Origin: Chiua virens
Taxonomy: Eukaryota > Basidiomycota > Agaricomycetes > Boletales > Boletaceae
Assembly (NCBI GenBank): GCA_019787685.1
Contig: JAHNUO010000003.1
Coordinates: 1,736,001-1,800,000 of the forward strand
Length of the DNA: 64,000 nt
Direction of reading: 5' to 3'
Shown: in pieces, positions 12,501 through 23,900 of the stretch
Layout: the number at the start of each line of letters is the position of its first letter
How positions within the stretch are numbered: the first letter of the stretch is position 1
The notes under the pieces: generated by a model
Told to the model about the DNA's origin: nothing
Database searches by the model: none
What the model saw: the letters and a program-made list of their open reading frames with translations, nothing else
Made by a program: the position numbers and the translations under genes

Positions 12501-12882
12501 GTTCATTGCAGAGCCTGCAAAGGAAGTGTCTGTAGATGCAGATTTCAAAGTCGCATGGGACGCTATGGAGAATTCAAATGTCCGAGGATGGTGTGAAGCC
12601 TCGTTGGACATGATTGTGCGCCTGTTGCAATCATTGCAATATCGGATGAAAGTCATTGCCACCGATCAACCTCCATTTGAAGGCGCGTGCATATCCCGTG
12701 GTGATCTATCTGATTCTGACTGCCATGTAGGTGAGCTGAAGATCTTTGTGCAAGGGCCAGCCCCTCAGCAATATGCAACTCTACGGTTACGGGAGGTGGA
12801 TGAGGAGAGCTGTCTATGGCGCCTTCGATGCAAGGATGTAGACCTGCGCACCGCCATTAAGAGAATGATGGAAGACCTGTAA
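9562..12882 (+). CDS. AP-4 complex epsilon-like large adaptin
   Basis: Large subunit of a heterotetrameric adaptor coat complex. AP-4 acts at the trans-Golgi in clathrin-independent cargo sorting. The start MDVPFTSSGAMSRAHYALV is at 9562. The N-terminal solenoid carries SAQAADQILLDEIDVIRRTL, KECKECLILILHCTIALSIA, FAFPHAVNIAELGQSPMDKK and HELQLMLVNTLRKDL, plus a VIPAVDT segment. ILLDEIDV and KECKECL match epsilon rather than gamma, alpha or delta adaptins as I recall them. Later helices include VLDEWEVQSIMRLLDSP, followed by TLKILHSVDPVIVETYY, and a serine-rich hinge (about 12000-12300). The C-terminus ends IKRMMEDL. There are about a dozen short introns. Total length is roughly 850-900 residues, shorter than animal or plant epsilon, mainly in the ear. 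The adaptin call is firm; the epsilon subtype is likely but should be tested by phylogeny. Confidence 0.72.
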
Positions 12883-13316
12883 GAGGATCCGGACGCAAAC
12901 ATTTACCGAGTCTATTTTCGAAGAGTACATACTTGCAGTTACATGTGATACGTCTGTTTAGCGTGGGATTGTGTCTAATCATCTACCTTATAAGTCAGCA
13001 TCTGGCTATTCAAAAATTCCGCTGCAACTCCCTTCAAACGATCTATGAGTTTGTTCTCGCTACATCTTCAGTCTGTATCCATTTCATCTCCACTTCCAAT
13101 GCAGAGCCTCACCTTTCCTAGTACTCGGAACTTAATCCTCCTCGTTCTTCGCTTCGCACCACTTGACCTCGCACCCCTCAGCGCAGACCGACCTCCTTAA
13201 GACCCCTGCCTCGCAACCTCTAATTGACCTCGGTCATATCATGGGATAAAGATTTCGGCACTGCCTACACAATATCTCAGCTCACTAAGCGGTCCCCTCT
13301 ACCACTCCGTCCCTGA
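12883..13316. other. Intergenic region between tandem plus-strand genes
   Basis: The stretch holds the 3' UTR of the adaptin gene and the promoter of the next gene. It is pyrimidine-rich from about 13060 to 13210, as is common upstream of fungal start sites. I see no other element. Confidence 0.4.
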
Positions 13317-14905
13317 ATGATCAACACACTCAAGAATCAATCCTTCTTTCGCCCTACCAGTCGCCCTACTTCCCCTTCTACCTCCCTGCCTGACTCGCCG
13401 CCTATGGTCACTGATAGAACTCGAGCTCAGACCAAAGTCCCATTTAGTCTTAGACGGGCTTCTATGACTCCAGCGATGTCTCCCACTCCCGCTCCTCTCG
13501 TTCAAGATGGGTCGTATTTGGAAGCTCTCGGACAAAGATTGAATGAGGCTGTGTCCAAGGCACTCGCTCAGCCGTCCGGCCCTGCCCTACCTAACGAGCT
13601 GGTCGGCGGCAGGCGTCCAATTCCAACAGGTCGGGGCCGCGCCTTGGGTGCTTTAATCACCTCGTACGTTGCGTTCTGTTTTGCTCTGTTGTAATCTGTT
13701 TAACATTGCTTCAGCGAACTACAGGCGGCGCGCAACAATTCGCAGTTGTATAGAGCCGTCTTGCGTGCCCTCCACAAGCCTCTGTCTGTCCTCTTGAGCA
13801 ACTTGTCAGCTCTCCTTCTGCCCTTGTTATCATCTCCTGCATTTGTCCAGTCATCCGCACCCACTCCTCAGTTACCGACCCCGAATGCAACTCAGCTTCA
13901 TGCATTGGCCATTGCCGACTTCTCCGGAGAGCTGCTTTCCAACTTGATGATATGGCTATAGGCACCGACATTGATAATCGTTGGGATGGACTGAAGTCCG
14001 TCCGCGCAGGGCTCATTTCTTTGATTGATCGCGTTACCGCCCCGCTTATAACAGGGATCAAGGAAGAATTGCTTCCCCTCGTGGACGCACTAGAAAACCC
14101 TGCTAAACCTCGTAAAGTGAATGACACTGCCCACCCTTCTATTACGGCAATCCGGACCCATGCTCCCCTCTATGGTCGAGCACTTACGCGGTATGCGAGC
14201 ACCAATCCCTCACAGGCACTGCTCGCCTCGCTTTTGATTTCCATCATATGGCGGGCTCTTGTTGCGCTGTCTCATCGCCCAATTGCGGCCCAGACCTCAC
14301 CGCAGACACTACCTGCTGACAAAGGTCCTTATACACCATCCACGGGAACCCAGTCGGGAGCTTTTTCCCCCAAATATTTTAGCCTAAAACGTAGTTCTTC
14401 ACGACCACCATCGCCTATAATTACGTCGACGGCAGCAACAGACGCGAAGGCCTTTTACGAGATCCTCTCACACTTCCCTCGTCCTCACTCCCAAGTGGCT
14501 CATGAGGCAGTGGACGAAGCCATTGTCCATATGGAAGCATTGGTCACGTTACTGGAGATAGCCGATGATCCGTTCTTTGGAGCGAATAAGACGGCAGGGG
14601 AGATCGCCACTGAAATTCAAGTTCTCACCGATGACCTCCCAATGTTGATTGCTCTCCCGGTGCTGTTACGCATGCGGTATTTCGGAAGCATCCTCGATTC
14701 TGGACTCGGCACCGTCGCTGCACTTCTCAATATCCCGGAAGAAGTTTATCGTAAAGACTGTCTGACAGGCTTTGGGCGAGCTGACCAGTGTGGTCCCATT
14801 GTGGGACAGCGCCTCTTGGACGAGATTTACACTGGACCTGTTACCGATCCCTCGGAATGCCTTGTAGACTGGCTAGAGGCCCACCTCGGCCAAGATGAAC
14901 ATTGA
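13317..14905 (+). CDS. Hypothetical protein, unrecognised, with an internal frameshift
   Basis: I do not recognise a domain. The start MINTLKNQSFFRPTSRPTSP at 13317 opens a Ser/Pro/Thr-rich, disordered N-terminus of about 90 residues. A GTACGT intron near 13663-13715 leads to a helical segment (SELQAARNNSQLYRAVLRAL, KPLSVLLSNLSALLLPLLSS). The frame then stops at CTA-TAG near 13960. The neighbouring frame continues with DDMAIGTDIDNRWDGLKSVR, LLASLLISIIWRALVALSHR and LITSIWRAL-like hydrophobic helices, then LPMLIALPVLLRMRYFGSIL and ends GQDEH at 14905. No GT-AG or GC-AG intron of workable size separates the halves, so one base appears to be missing at 13943-13946. The C-terminal half is alpha-helical and mostly soluble-looking. 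Probably a cytosolic lineage-specific fungal protein. Confidence 0.55.
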
Positions 14906-15163
14906 CTCCATGGATCCAGGCACAAATGTTGGTGCATTGTACTTCAACAGGTATGCCTCAACACGATAGTTTCACGGTTGGTGACTTTGCGTCGCACCGT
15001 GAACATTTTCCTTACCCATATGGACCTATTTATTATTATGCAGTTCCTTGGATTTGAATTGTTTTCTCGGCGTAGTTTTACCCGGATCATATTCCTCTCT
15101 GGGCCCGTGGGTAGCTCAAGGCATGAGAAATTCGATCAAGTGCACTGTCCGTTAATCGACGGA

Positions 15164-16978
15164 TCATTTCCCCTCGGAAAATAATGCCGCATTGGCAGTG
15201 AGAATCTTGTTCAATCCGTCCCGGCGCAAGCAATTATCAAACTCGAAGCTCTGCGCGATCTCGTCCAACTCGGCCTCGTTCTTTCCACGGAAATGCTCTG
15301 CCCACTCCTTCACAAGATACTCAGCCACGAGAATGCAGCGCGATAGCCGGCCAACGCGATCGGGCATCTTCCACACGGGTGCAGGGTACAATGCCTGGTT
15401 TTCCGGTGGAATTTCCTTTGCGATGTGGTCGATCAGAGGCTGGTAGATGTGTTGGACCCAAGTCGTGTCCGCTCCCCATGCGTCCACGGCCAGACGGTGT
15501 TTCTTTGCCAGGAAATCTTTGAGGAGCGTGATGTATTTGGTGTCTTGCGACACGTGCACCATGCCCTGATAGCCAATGTCTTTGTACAGCCAAATAGACC
15601 AACTCAACCGGTCCTGTGTACACGATGCGAGGGTTGAGTGATGATGACGGGGATAGCGACGGTGTGAGCCTGGAAGTGGGGGGGAGGTACTCACTTGGTT
15701 GTAGATGGCCAGTTGGTCTTTGAGGACTTGGTAGCGTCGTTCGTTGATGTCATCAGTAGCATCCCCGTCGTATTGCCTGCGAGCATATACGGGACCCCAT
15801 TCGCCGTTCCAGACACACAGACCGCGTTGGTCCATCCATTCTCGCTTCTTTTCATAACTCCTCTTCAATCGCCTGCGTTGTTCATCGCTGCTCACGTATT
15901 TCTCCGGAGAAGCAGGGAATCCGAAGAGGGAGTAATCTAGGGGAGACGACGATAACAGTTAGGAGGACATGATGCATGAGATATGATGTTCTGTCGTTAT
16001 CAAGCAACAACGCCGGTACTGACCGTGGATCGAGTATGCCGTGTTAGCCCACTTCTCGTGTACGTCTCCAAAGTGTGAAAAGTCAGACGCGAACGTGTTG
16101 CCATCGAAGAAAATGATGTGCTCCGTGTCGACCGCCCGAATGGCCTCGTACACCCGCCCATAAAACCGAACGACGGCTGTGTGCGTCGGGTCTGTGGGCT
16201 CGTTCAGGGGGTTATACCCCGCGATCCACTTGTGTCCGATGTAGTGTTTCGCAAGTTCGGTCCACAACCAGACCGTGCGATCCTGAAAGTCCTTGTGGAT
16301 CCAAAAGCTGGCGATGTGGGTACCGGCGTCGGAGTGCCAATCCGTGTTCTGGCCTCCGGGTGCGGTGTGCAGGTCGAGGATGGTGTAAATGCCATGTTGG
16401 GCGCAGAGATCGATGACGCGATCGAGGTGCTTGAACCCATCTTGCTTGAGCACGCGGGGGTTCATATCATCTAGGGTGGCGAAGATGTATTAGTAAAGAT
16501 GCCAGGGTCGACGGCTTGATGAAAGTCTGATAGGACACATTGAATTGATACACACCTTCAAAGTGTCTGTAGTTGAACGGCAAACGGATACAGTTCAAGC
16601 CGAGGCTTTTGAAGAACCTAGCATCCTCTTCCTGGAAGAAATATTCCAAAAACTAGGGGGTGTCAGAGGGACCAGGAGAGAATGTGAGAGTGGCTGGAAT
16701 CAATGAGATACACACCTTGTCGAAGAAGAAGGCAGATTTTTCAGGTCCGACGACGTCCGCAAGGGCAGCGCGGATCTGGTACTCGCAACCAGGGTAGCCG
16801 GAGATGAAGTTCTCCATGCTGGGCAAGGTGATGGATAAGAAGTCCTTTGGTGTCAGAAGTTGGAAACACGAGATGGGACGTACTTCATCCATCCCCCAAG
16901 ACCAGCTCCGCGGAGGATGACTTCGTTGCCATTCGCGTCGACGATCTTGGTCCCCGAAACCTTGAGATAGGATGCCAT
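15164..16978 (-). CDS. Glycoside hydrolase family 5 protein
   Basis: Retaining (beta/alpha)8 glycoside hydrolase of family 5, related to fungal exo-beta-1,3-glucanases and similar enzymes. The start [20 protein letters not shown] at 16976-16978 is followed by [12 protein letters not shown]. Then come [49 protein letters not shown] and [34 protein letters not shown] is followed by [16 protein letters not shown], whose Glu in NEP is the expected acid/base (near 16200). NGEWGPVYA carries the expected nucleophile Glu (near 15800). No signal peptide is present, so an intracellular or non-classically secreted enzyme is suggested. About five introns of 55-70 nt; the stop is TGA at 15164-15166. All catalytic motifs are intact and the length of about 500 residues is normal for the subgroup. 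Substrate unknown. Confidence 0.9.
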
Positions 16979-17528
16979 GGCTCAAGCTGGAATTTGAGGG
17001 GGGATCAGAAGCATTGTGTGAACCTTTAATAGAGATGAGTGATCAAGGAACCCAAAAGGGAATGAACAATTGAGTATGGATTAGCCGGTGTTCCTCCGAG
17101 TCTACAAGATCACAGGGCTGCTCACAAGGTGGAGCGCGACGTCGGAGCCCGTGAACGGGGAGTAAATCGTATAGTCACAGCGGAGTCCTGACATTGAGCT
17201 TAATTCTACAAAACGACTTTCCTGATGATACGAACGAGAAAACAATCTAAATAATAGAGTGACCAAGTGAAGTGTGTACAAGTCCACATTTGACAACTAT
17301 AGGAACAATGAGGGTATCGTGGTATTCAGTGAGTCGTAAAATGCACAGTGGTTGGAACATTCGATTGAAAATAGATACCAAAGACCGTCCCCCGCCGAAA
17401 CAAGAAAAAATAGTGTGTGGCTGATCGCATGGGTGTCGTGAATATGTATATCAGTGCAGGATGCTTCTCTGGGTCGTACTCTTCGCTTATCTGTGAAGAG
17501 GCGTTCCGTTCCGCGGAGCCGACCGTTC
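16979..17528. other. Intergenic region between two minus-strand genes
   Basis: The region should hold the 5' region of the GH5 gene and the 3' UTR of the FAM72-domain gene. Open frames of 60-90 codons occur by chance on the minus strand. I see no domain, repeat or RNA gene. Confidence 0.4.
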
Positions 17529-18879
17529 TCACCGGTCAAAAAACTTGAGCGTGTTCCCCCGGTTCGGAATTCTGGCACGCGAATCTTCCTCGACCTCTGG
17601 GATTTCTCCGTGCTTTGTTAGATGGTGCCAATAGAGTACATCTCCTGCCCTGAGCTTGCGAGGGGGTGGCTCGGGGGTCGACGCTCTTGTTTCCGACGGC
17701 GTCTGAGAGAGGGGGTGACGGGGGATCGGTGTTTGCAGGGTGGGACGAGGAGATCGCCGAGGGGAAGTCGGAGGGACAGAATTGCGCAAATCAGGCGAAG
17801 AGTGGACGGAAAGGGGGGCCAGGTCGGATGATTCCATTTGTGGAGAGTAGAGATAATCAGAACTTGGCGACGGTGACGATGTTTGGGGGGGCTGGAACTG
17901 CTGCAAAGGTGCAGCACTGCCGGGCCGCCGATGTCCTAGTGTCTCAGTGGAATGAAAAACGGTAGGATATGCAGGTGCAAGCGGTGGTGGGGATGAAGGG
18001 GGTGGAGGTGTGGGATACTCTACAGGGAGCACCCCAGGTTCATCGGGGATATGGTGTCTCTCCGAGGCAGTAATCTCGCTCGAGTGGAAAACAAACCGGT
18101 GGCCATTAGTCGCACGGTTTGTTGCGGAAATTGAAGACGTACACCTGGAGCACTAATTAACTCAGGGTCAGAGTGTATCCATGGGGGGTTAAAACAATCA
18201 GCTAAAAATCTCACGGGAATGACGATCATGTAACCGACGGCGGATCCGCAAGTGTGGCAGCAGAGCGTCTGAGTGAGACACTCGCAAGTACGTGGGCCAT
18301 ACGCGGGAACGGAAGGACGGCAAGGGGGTGGACGGAGCGCATCTGGATTTGTGGAGTATGCAGAACAGTTTACAGGAAGGGCGTCGGTAGAAAAGAGAGA
18401 GACATTAGGTCTGAGTAACAGTACAGCCTGGGGGATCAGATTAGCGGGGGGATTGGATTGATGGGGGGAATACTTGCTTTCATGCCGCGATTTGTGAGAA
18501 ATGTACCACAGGGCCTGCAATCGAGAATCCAAACTTTGTGAACGAGCTGAGTAGGCTGCAGGGGAGGGTACGGATTGGGTTGGGTCGGTGGGATATGGAG
18601 GTGCCAATTGGGAGAGGCATAAGGGTGAGGGAAATAGTTGAACATGCCGGATGAGGGGGGAATGTTGGTAACCTGAGGAGGGAATGAGGAGGAGTATGCC
18701 CTATCATTGTAGGGGGAGTTTAAAGATGTATCGGAATGAGCGTGAGTGTAGACAGCGTCCGGAGGGTGTCCGAGTCTGTGTGGACGTGGCAGGAAGGGAC
18801 GTGGGTAAGGATTTGAGTGTTCTCGGGAGGAGGAATCGGTGACGGAGGGGGCCAAGTCGGATAAAGTGAGAGCGGGCAT
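17529..18879 (-). CDS. FAM72-domain protein with long Pro-rich flanks
   Basis: FAM72 proteins are small Cys-rich proteins; animal forms are about 149 residues and have been linked to uracil DNA glycosylase regulation and cell proliferation. The start chosen is MPALTLSDLAPS at 18877-18879; an in-frame ATG at 18981 is also possible. A Pro/Ser/His-rich N-terminus of about 115 residues precedes the domain: HKVWILDCRPCGTFLTNRGM then KAVLLLRPNVSLFSTDALPV, TCECLTQTLCCHTCGSAVGY, MIVIP, CSRCTSSIS, NGHRFVFHSSEI. The repeated CxxC pairs suggest zinc binding. A Pro-rich C-terminus of about 170 residues follows and ends KFFDR. The intron after RGMK (18428-18477) has a GC donor; the second uses GTGAGA and acceptor TTAG before TGCTCC. 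The flanking low-complexity arms make it far longer than animal FAM72. Confidence 0.78.
18428..18477 (-). other. GC-AG intron in the FAM72-domain gene
   Basis: The 5' boundary reads AAA|GCAAGT and the 3' boundary CCCCCAG|GCTGTA. Only this join gives the conserved RGMKAVLLL run. The nearby GT (GTATTC) leads to a stop within eight codons with the same acceptor. Confidence 0.75.
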
Positions 18880-19050
18880 GGGGGAGAGGAGGGAGAGAAA
18901 GGAGCGAGTATGTCTCGCCTGAGAGCGAGTCTTATAACGAATCCGACGTCGAAGACATTCCCAAGTAGTCGATCCTTTCAATTATGTAAGCATCGGATAT
19001 ATCCGACCCGGCTATCTGACAGCACTCGAACCTGACTGACCCGAGTCGCC
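18880..19050. promoter_or_regulatory. Head-to-head promoter, FAM72-domain gene and Nop25
   Basis: Only 171 bp separate the two start codons, so the genes share a promoter. The minus-strand side is rich in CTC and TCC repeats. If the upstream FAM72 ATG at 18981 is used the spacer shrinks to 69 bp, which argues for the downstream start. Confidence 0.5.
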
Positions 19051-19794
19051 ATGAACATTGATGTCCTCACGCAGTCCCACTCGGCCATTGCGGCGAAAAA
19101 ACGCGCAAGACATGCCCAGATAAAACAGATCGTGTTTGACGAGGAAGCGAGAAGGTACGTGCGTGTCCCTAGATCTCGTTCTGCATGCGATCAACCCACC
19201 GTTGCAGGTCCTTCCTCACGGGCTTCCACAAGCGCAAAGTCGCACGGCGCGAGCAGGCCAAGAAGAAGGCACAGCTCAGAGAGAAGCAGGAAAGACTCGA
19301 GACTCGGCGAGAGGTATAGTTGGCCTTCCGTCTGCTCGTCCTTCTCATCATTTCACAGCATCGTCGTGCTCTTGCGGAACGGGCCGCACGGAATGCCGCC
19401 GAAGTCGAAAAAGCATATGGGGCCCATGCAGGTATGAATTGTGACGCGATTCTAATCGTGCCTTCCTGATCGTGTACAAACAGATAGTGATGGGGACCAA
19501 TGGGGAGGAATAGCAAACGAAGAGGCAATGGAAGAGGAATATGAGGGGGAAGAGCAGCTGGCGACGGTGACGGTTGTACAAGACTTTGACCTTGCTGGTC
19601 TGTCAGATGGACCACTGCGACGAGGTGGACCTGCGCGAGAAGGGAAGGAGAAAACGCAAGCAACAGTTGCGCGGACAAGGGGGAGAACGAGCACAGTCAA
19701 GTATGAAACAAAGGCTGCGCGTCGGGCCGAGCAACGGAAACAACGGGTACGGCGGACCGAAAAAGCGGAGCGGGCGGGACGGAGACGGAAGTAG
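19051..19794 (+). CDS. rrp17: Nop25/Rrp17 (NOL12 family) nucleolar rRNA-processing protein
   Basis: Members of this family are nucleolar; yeast Rrp17 is a 5'-3' exonuclease acting in 60S subunit maturation. The start MNIDVLTQSHSAIAAKKRAR is at 19051. The signature IVFDEEARR is split by a GTACGT intron and continues SFLTGFHKRKVARREQAKKK. A highly charged helix (LREKQERLETRREHRRALAE, NAAEVEKAYG) follows, then an acidic segment (NEEAMEEEYEGEEQ) and a basic, nuclear-localisation-like tail ending RRRK at 19794. Two introns lie after DEEAR and RRE, and a third after YGAHA. The length of about 190 residues matches the family. The next gene, Bos1, begins only 68 bp downstream on the same strand. Confidence 0.88.
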
Positions 19795-19862
19795 TAATGT
19801 ACTCCTAACTAGGTAGTATCCGGAAGAACTTGCCGAAAGTGACAACTCTGCCTTAGTCTCTG

Positions 19863-20774
19863 ATGAACTCGCTCTACACTCTCGGTACAAGACAAACAAA
19901 CTCACTCACCGCCGACCTAGAACGCCTCAGAAATGGCGACAATTCCGCTTCTCTCCTAGGTCTCTCTCCTTTTCTCTCCTAGCCTTCCTCTCACCCTCCG
20001 TTAGGACAGATATCCGCTTCCCTTGCCGCTATGCAGCGTACCATAGAAGACTATGACGCAATGATAAAGAGAGAAATAATTAAAGCGAAGCAGGAAAAGG
20101 GTCAAATGTACCTGCTTCTTCTCCTTCTTTCTCCCTATCTGACCACCCTTCAGGCGGGTACAAAAGTTTCGTGCCGACTATGCAGATCTCAAGAGCCAGT
20201 TTGAACGCATAAACAGCGAGGCACGTCTACCCCCTACCCTTCTCTCCCTCATCTTACAGCATTTCTCAGAGAGCTGCCTCACAGCGCGATGAACTCCTTC
20301 AGGGCGTACCGTCTGGTATCCAGTCGCCGTCCACGTCAGACGCGCGGAGACGCTTTGCACCAGCCAGCCACGTGAATCCTACCATTTCCTCACAACACTC
20401 CGAATCCCCTTTCCAAACACCAGCGTCGCTCGCGACCCTACGCGAACATCATGCACTTCATGAACATTCATTCTTACAAACCACCGAAGCAAGGCTCGAT
20501 GAATTTCTTGCTCAGGGTCGCGAGGTGCTGGACAACCTTGTCGACCAACGCAACGTGTTGAAGGGCACTCAGAGGCGTCTCCTTGATGCTGCAAACACGT
20601 TGGGCCTCAGTCGTGACGTGATTGGCTGGATTGAACGTCGGAGGTAGGTGACCTTTGCGTCTTCTGAACGTTTCGTTGACCCCTTCACACAGTACACAAG
20701 ATATGTACATCTTTCTGGGTGGCGCGGTGTTCACTTTCCTATGTTTCTTTTTCATTTGGAGGTATCTAGGCTAG
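19863..20774 (+). CDS. bos1: Bos1 (membrin-like) ER-Golgi Qb-SNARE
   Basis: Bos1 is the Qb-SNARE of the Sed5-Bos1-Bet1-Sec22 complex that fuses COPII vesicles with the Golgi. The start MNSLYTLGTRQTNSLTADLE is at 19863. After a short intron the N-terminal Habc-like helices continue (QISASLAAMQRTIEDYDAMI and VQKFRADYADLKSQFERINS). The SNARE motif reads EARLDEFLAQGREVLDNLVD and QRNVLKGTQRRLLDAANTLG followed by LSRDVIGWIERRS. The C-terminal anchor, in its own exon, is MYIFLGGAVFTFLCFFFIWR followed by YLG and TAG (20772-20774). The intron after ERINSE is unclear: GAG|GCACGT would be a GC donor giving RAASQRDELLQG, or a GT four bases later can be used with a later acceptor. Otherwise intact. Confidence 0.9.
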
Positions 20775-20937
20775 TCCGGACTGTTCTCTCTGTAGTTTCT
20801 CTTTACCTTATGTGTGCACAATGCGGTTTCGACGTGGCATGCTGTTCAGCCGCCTGAGCCGGTTAGCGTAGCTTACCAAAACAGGATATGGGACACTTGC
20901 TCCTACCTTCCTCACAGCAAGCTTCCCGACGACAACA

Positions 20938-23900
20938 ATGTCCGCGGGACCCTCTCATTCCGTATACGACTATACGGAAGGCGCGTCCGCCATCGATATT
21001 AACGACGCGGTCGCTCAACGTTCTCAAGCACGACGAGATTCTCAGTATGGCGCCCCCGACGATGCTGGCGGTGCGATGTTTGATGGCCCAGGCCACATAG
21101 CAATCCCATCCGGCGTCTCGCGAATGTCTTATACTGAACGCGACTTGACAGCCAGACGAAGCTCTGAATGGTCGAGAAATAGGAGGAGGAGCCAAGACAG
21201 CGCAGTCACAGGCTCTTTTTCTAGTAGGTCTCGGGGTAAACGCCGCATGAGCACGGAGAGTCAAATTTCACGAGCATCCGTGGCGAGTGGATCAGAGAGT
21301 AGGTCAGAAGATGAGAACGAGGCGCTAGTTGGTAGCATGGGGAAGCAACCGAGACACCCGTTGTCACCGACGATGAACAGGTCGTCGGTCTTCGAGAACA
21401 TAGCTCAGCTCTTCGGTAGGGGTACAGGAGAGCCTTCTGCACGTCGGACATCCATTTCTGGTTCAGTCTCACCTTCTCGACGCTCAAGACGCAGTAGACA
21501 TTCAGACGCCGGTTCCGACTATGCCCTTGGCTCGGAGGACGAAGGCGAGGAGCGTTGGGGCTATTCCTCGGGTGAAGAAGATGACAGTCCCATTACAAGC
21601 GATGTTGATTTTGGCTCAGACCCGCCGTCACCTACAGGTCGTCCTTCACACCTACCGTTATTCTCCTCGGACCCCATTTTCGGAGACGAAGTTCGTATAG
21701 ATATAGATGCTCCTCTGGAATCCCTCGATCCACCACCGCCTGGCCCACCCAGCAGACAGACAATCTACGTTGCCGACGAAGATAGCACCCTACGCTTCGT
21801 GGGTTACGAGGTTATACCCTGGCGTCGATGGGTTTGGTGGATTCTGAGCGTGTTGACGTTTGGCATGCTAACGCTTCTCGGCCACTGGCTACCCCGTTTA
21901 TGGCTTCGATGGGTCGTTCGTGAAAAAGCTTTCAAGGATCTCCAACATGGCTTTGTTGTCATCGAGGTATGTTGACATCCCGAATCAAACACCTTAGTGC
22001 ATTACCATGCCCCAGTCCCCCCACAGAGATATAACACTATTTCCCGTCAAACGGATCACATACCCTTATGAGCGGTCGACTGTCTTTCTTGACACCACAC
22101 CAGAGTCGAACGGACGTGCTCGCAAATCCTCCGTGTCTTCGAGACAAAAACAGAATGGTGACAATGGCCACTGTAGGGCTGAGATGTTGGAAGATCTTCA
22201 CATAGTCGATTATCGATACTCGCGGTTTGCGTTAGATATTCAGACAGGATTGTTCACAATGGTCAGGTAGGTTTGTAAACCAGTCCATCACAGACGCTTC
22301 TTAAGTTGCACTAGGGATTGGAGAGACCCGATCTGGACAGGATTACAAGCCGTACAGCATGGATTGCCGGAACATACTAGAAAGCAGCGTCTTACACTAT
22401 TTGGTCCTAATCTGCTGGACATTGCTGGGAAATCGACTTTCGCTCTCCTTGTAGATGAGGTATGTACGCGCAAGCAAGGGGTGTCAGACGATTAACTAAC
22501 ATTGACAAGATTGTCCATCCATTTTACGTCTTCCAAGTTGCAAGCATTATCTTATGGTCACTCGACGATTACTATTATTATGCGTTCTGTATCGCCGCTG
22601 ATATCTACGCTGAGTGTGGTCACTACACTGATGGACACTAAGAAGGTGAACTTGTTCCTCGAGTGTAATACGGGATACTGAATATCACGCAGACCATCAA
22701 ACGGATGCGTGAGATGTCACGTTTCAATTGCGAAGTCGTCGTTTATACCGACGAGAGATGTTAGTTTTTCTTTCATCACGCAAGTCCCACCGTTTTGATG
22801 AGGATCTCTTCAGGGAAGATGGTCGACTCTTCGGAGCTCGTACCGGGTGACATTGTTAATCTCTCCGAATTGCGTGCTCCTCTCCTCCCGGCAGATATGT
22901 TCATTTTGTCTGGTGATGCTATTGTGAACGAGAGTATGCTCACTGGTGAGAGTGTCCCAGTCTCGAAGAACTCGGCGAAGGACGAGAATATTTCACGGTG
23001 GCGAGACTCGAAGGATATTCAGGGAGACCTTGCGAAAAGTTTCCTTTATGGTGGTACTAGAGTGGTTCGTATCCGTGGAGCCCTTGCTCTTAATGGAGGT
23101 GTTGGAGGACCGGCGCTTGGACTTGTTATTCGAACAGGTAAATTTGTGTCTGGACTCCCAGCACGAACATATTGACACCACTGTAATAGGATTCAACACG
23201 ACCAAAGGTGCCCTTGTTCGGTCGATGTTATTTCCTAAACCGATGGGATTCAAGTTCTATCGAGACTCGATGCATTTCATCACCGTGCTCGCTGGGATAG
23301 CAGGTCTGGGCTTCTGCGTGAGCGCTATTCAGTTTGTCAGGCTTGGGGTAAATGTTTTCAAGTAGCCCCCTTCTGCATTCTGACTTGAGTTGCTACAGGT
23401 CGAATGGGATACGATCGTTTTCCGTGCTTTGGACTTAATCACGATCGTCGTTCCTCCTGCACTTCCGGCTACCTTGTCCATTGGTACCAGCTTCGCGATT
23501 GGTCGTCTTCGCAAGCTAGGGATTTTTTGCATCGCACCGACTCGGGTCAATGTAGCTGGCAAGATCAATGTTTGTTGTTTTGATAAGACTGGGACACTCA
23601 CTGAAGATGGACTCGACATCCTTGGGGTACGATCGCTTGACCGCTTGGAGTACCGATTCGGCGAGCTCATCAACGACGTACATGATCTTCCCGCTACACG
23701 AGACAAAGCCACCTTTCTGCATGCCCTTGCGACTTGTCACTCGCTCAAGATGGTGGAGGGGAATGTGATTGGAGACCCACTGGATGTGAAGATGTTTGAC
23801 TTTACCAAGTGGACACTCGAGGAGGGACTCATCGCAGGAACCGGAATCATCAAGGAACGAGGCGGAGCTGAAAGGCCGGCCGCGCTGGTGCAGACCGTTG

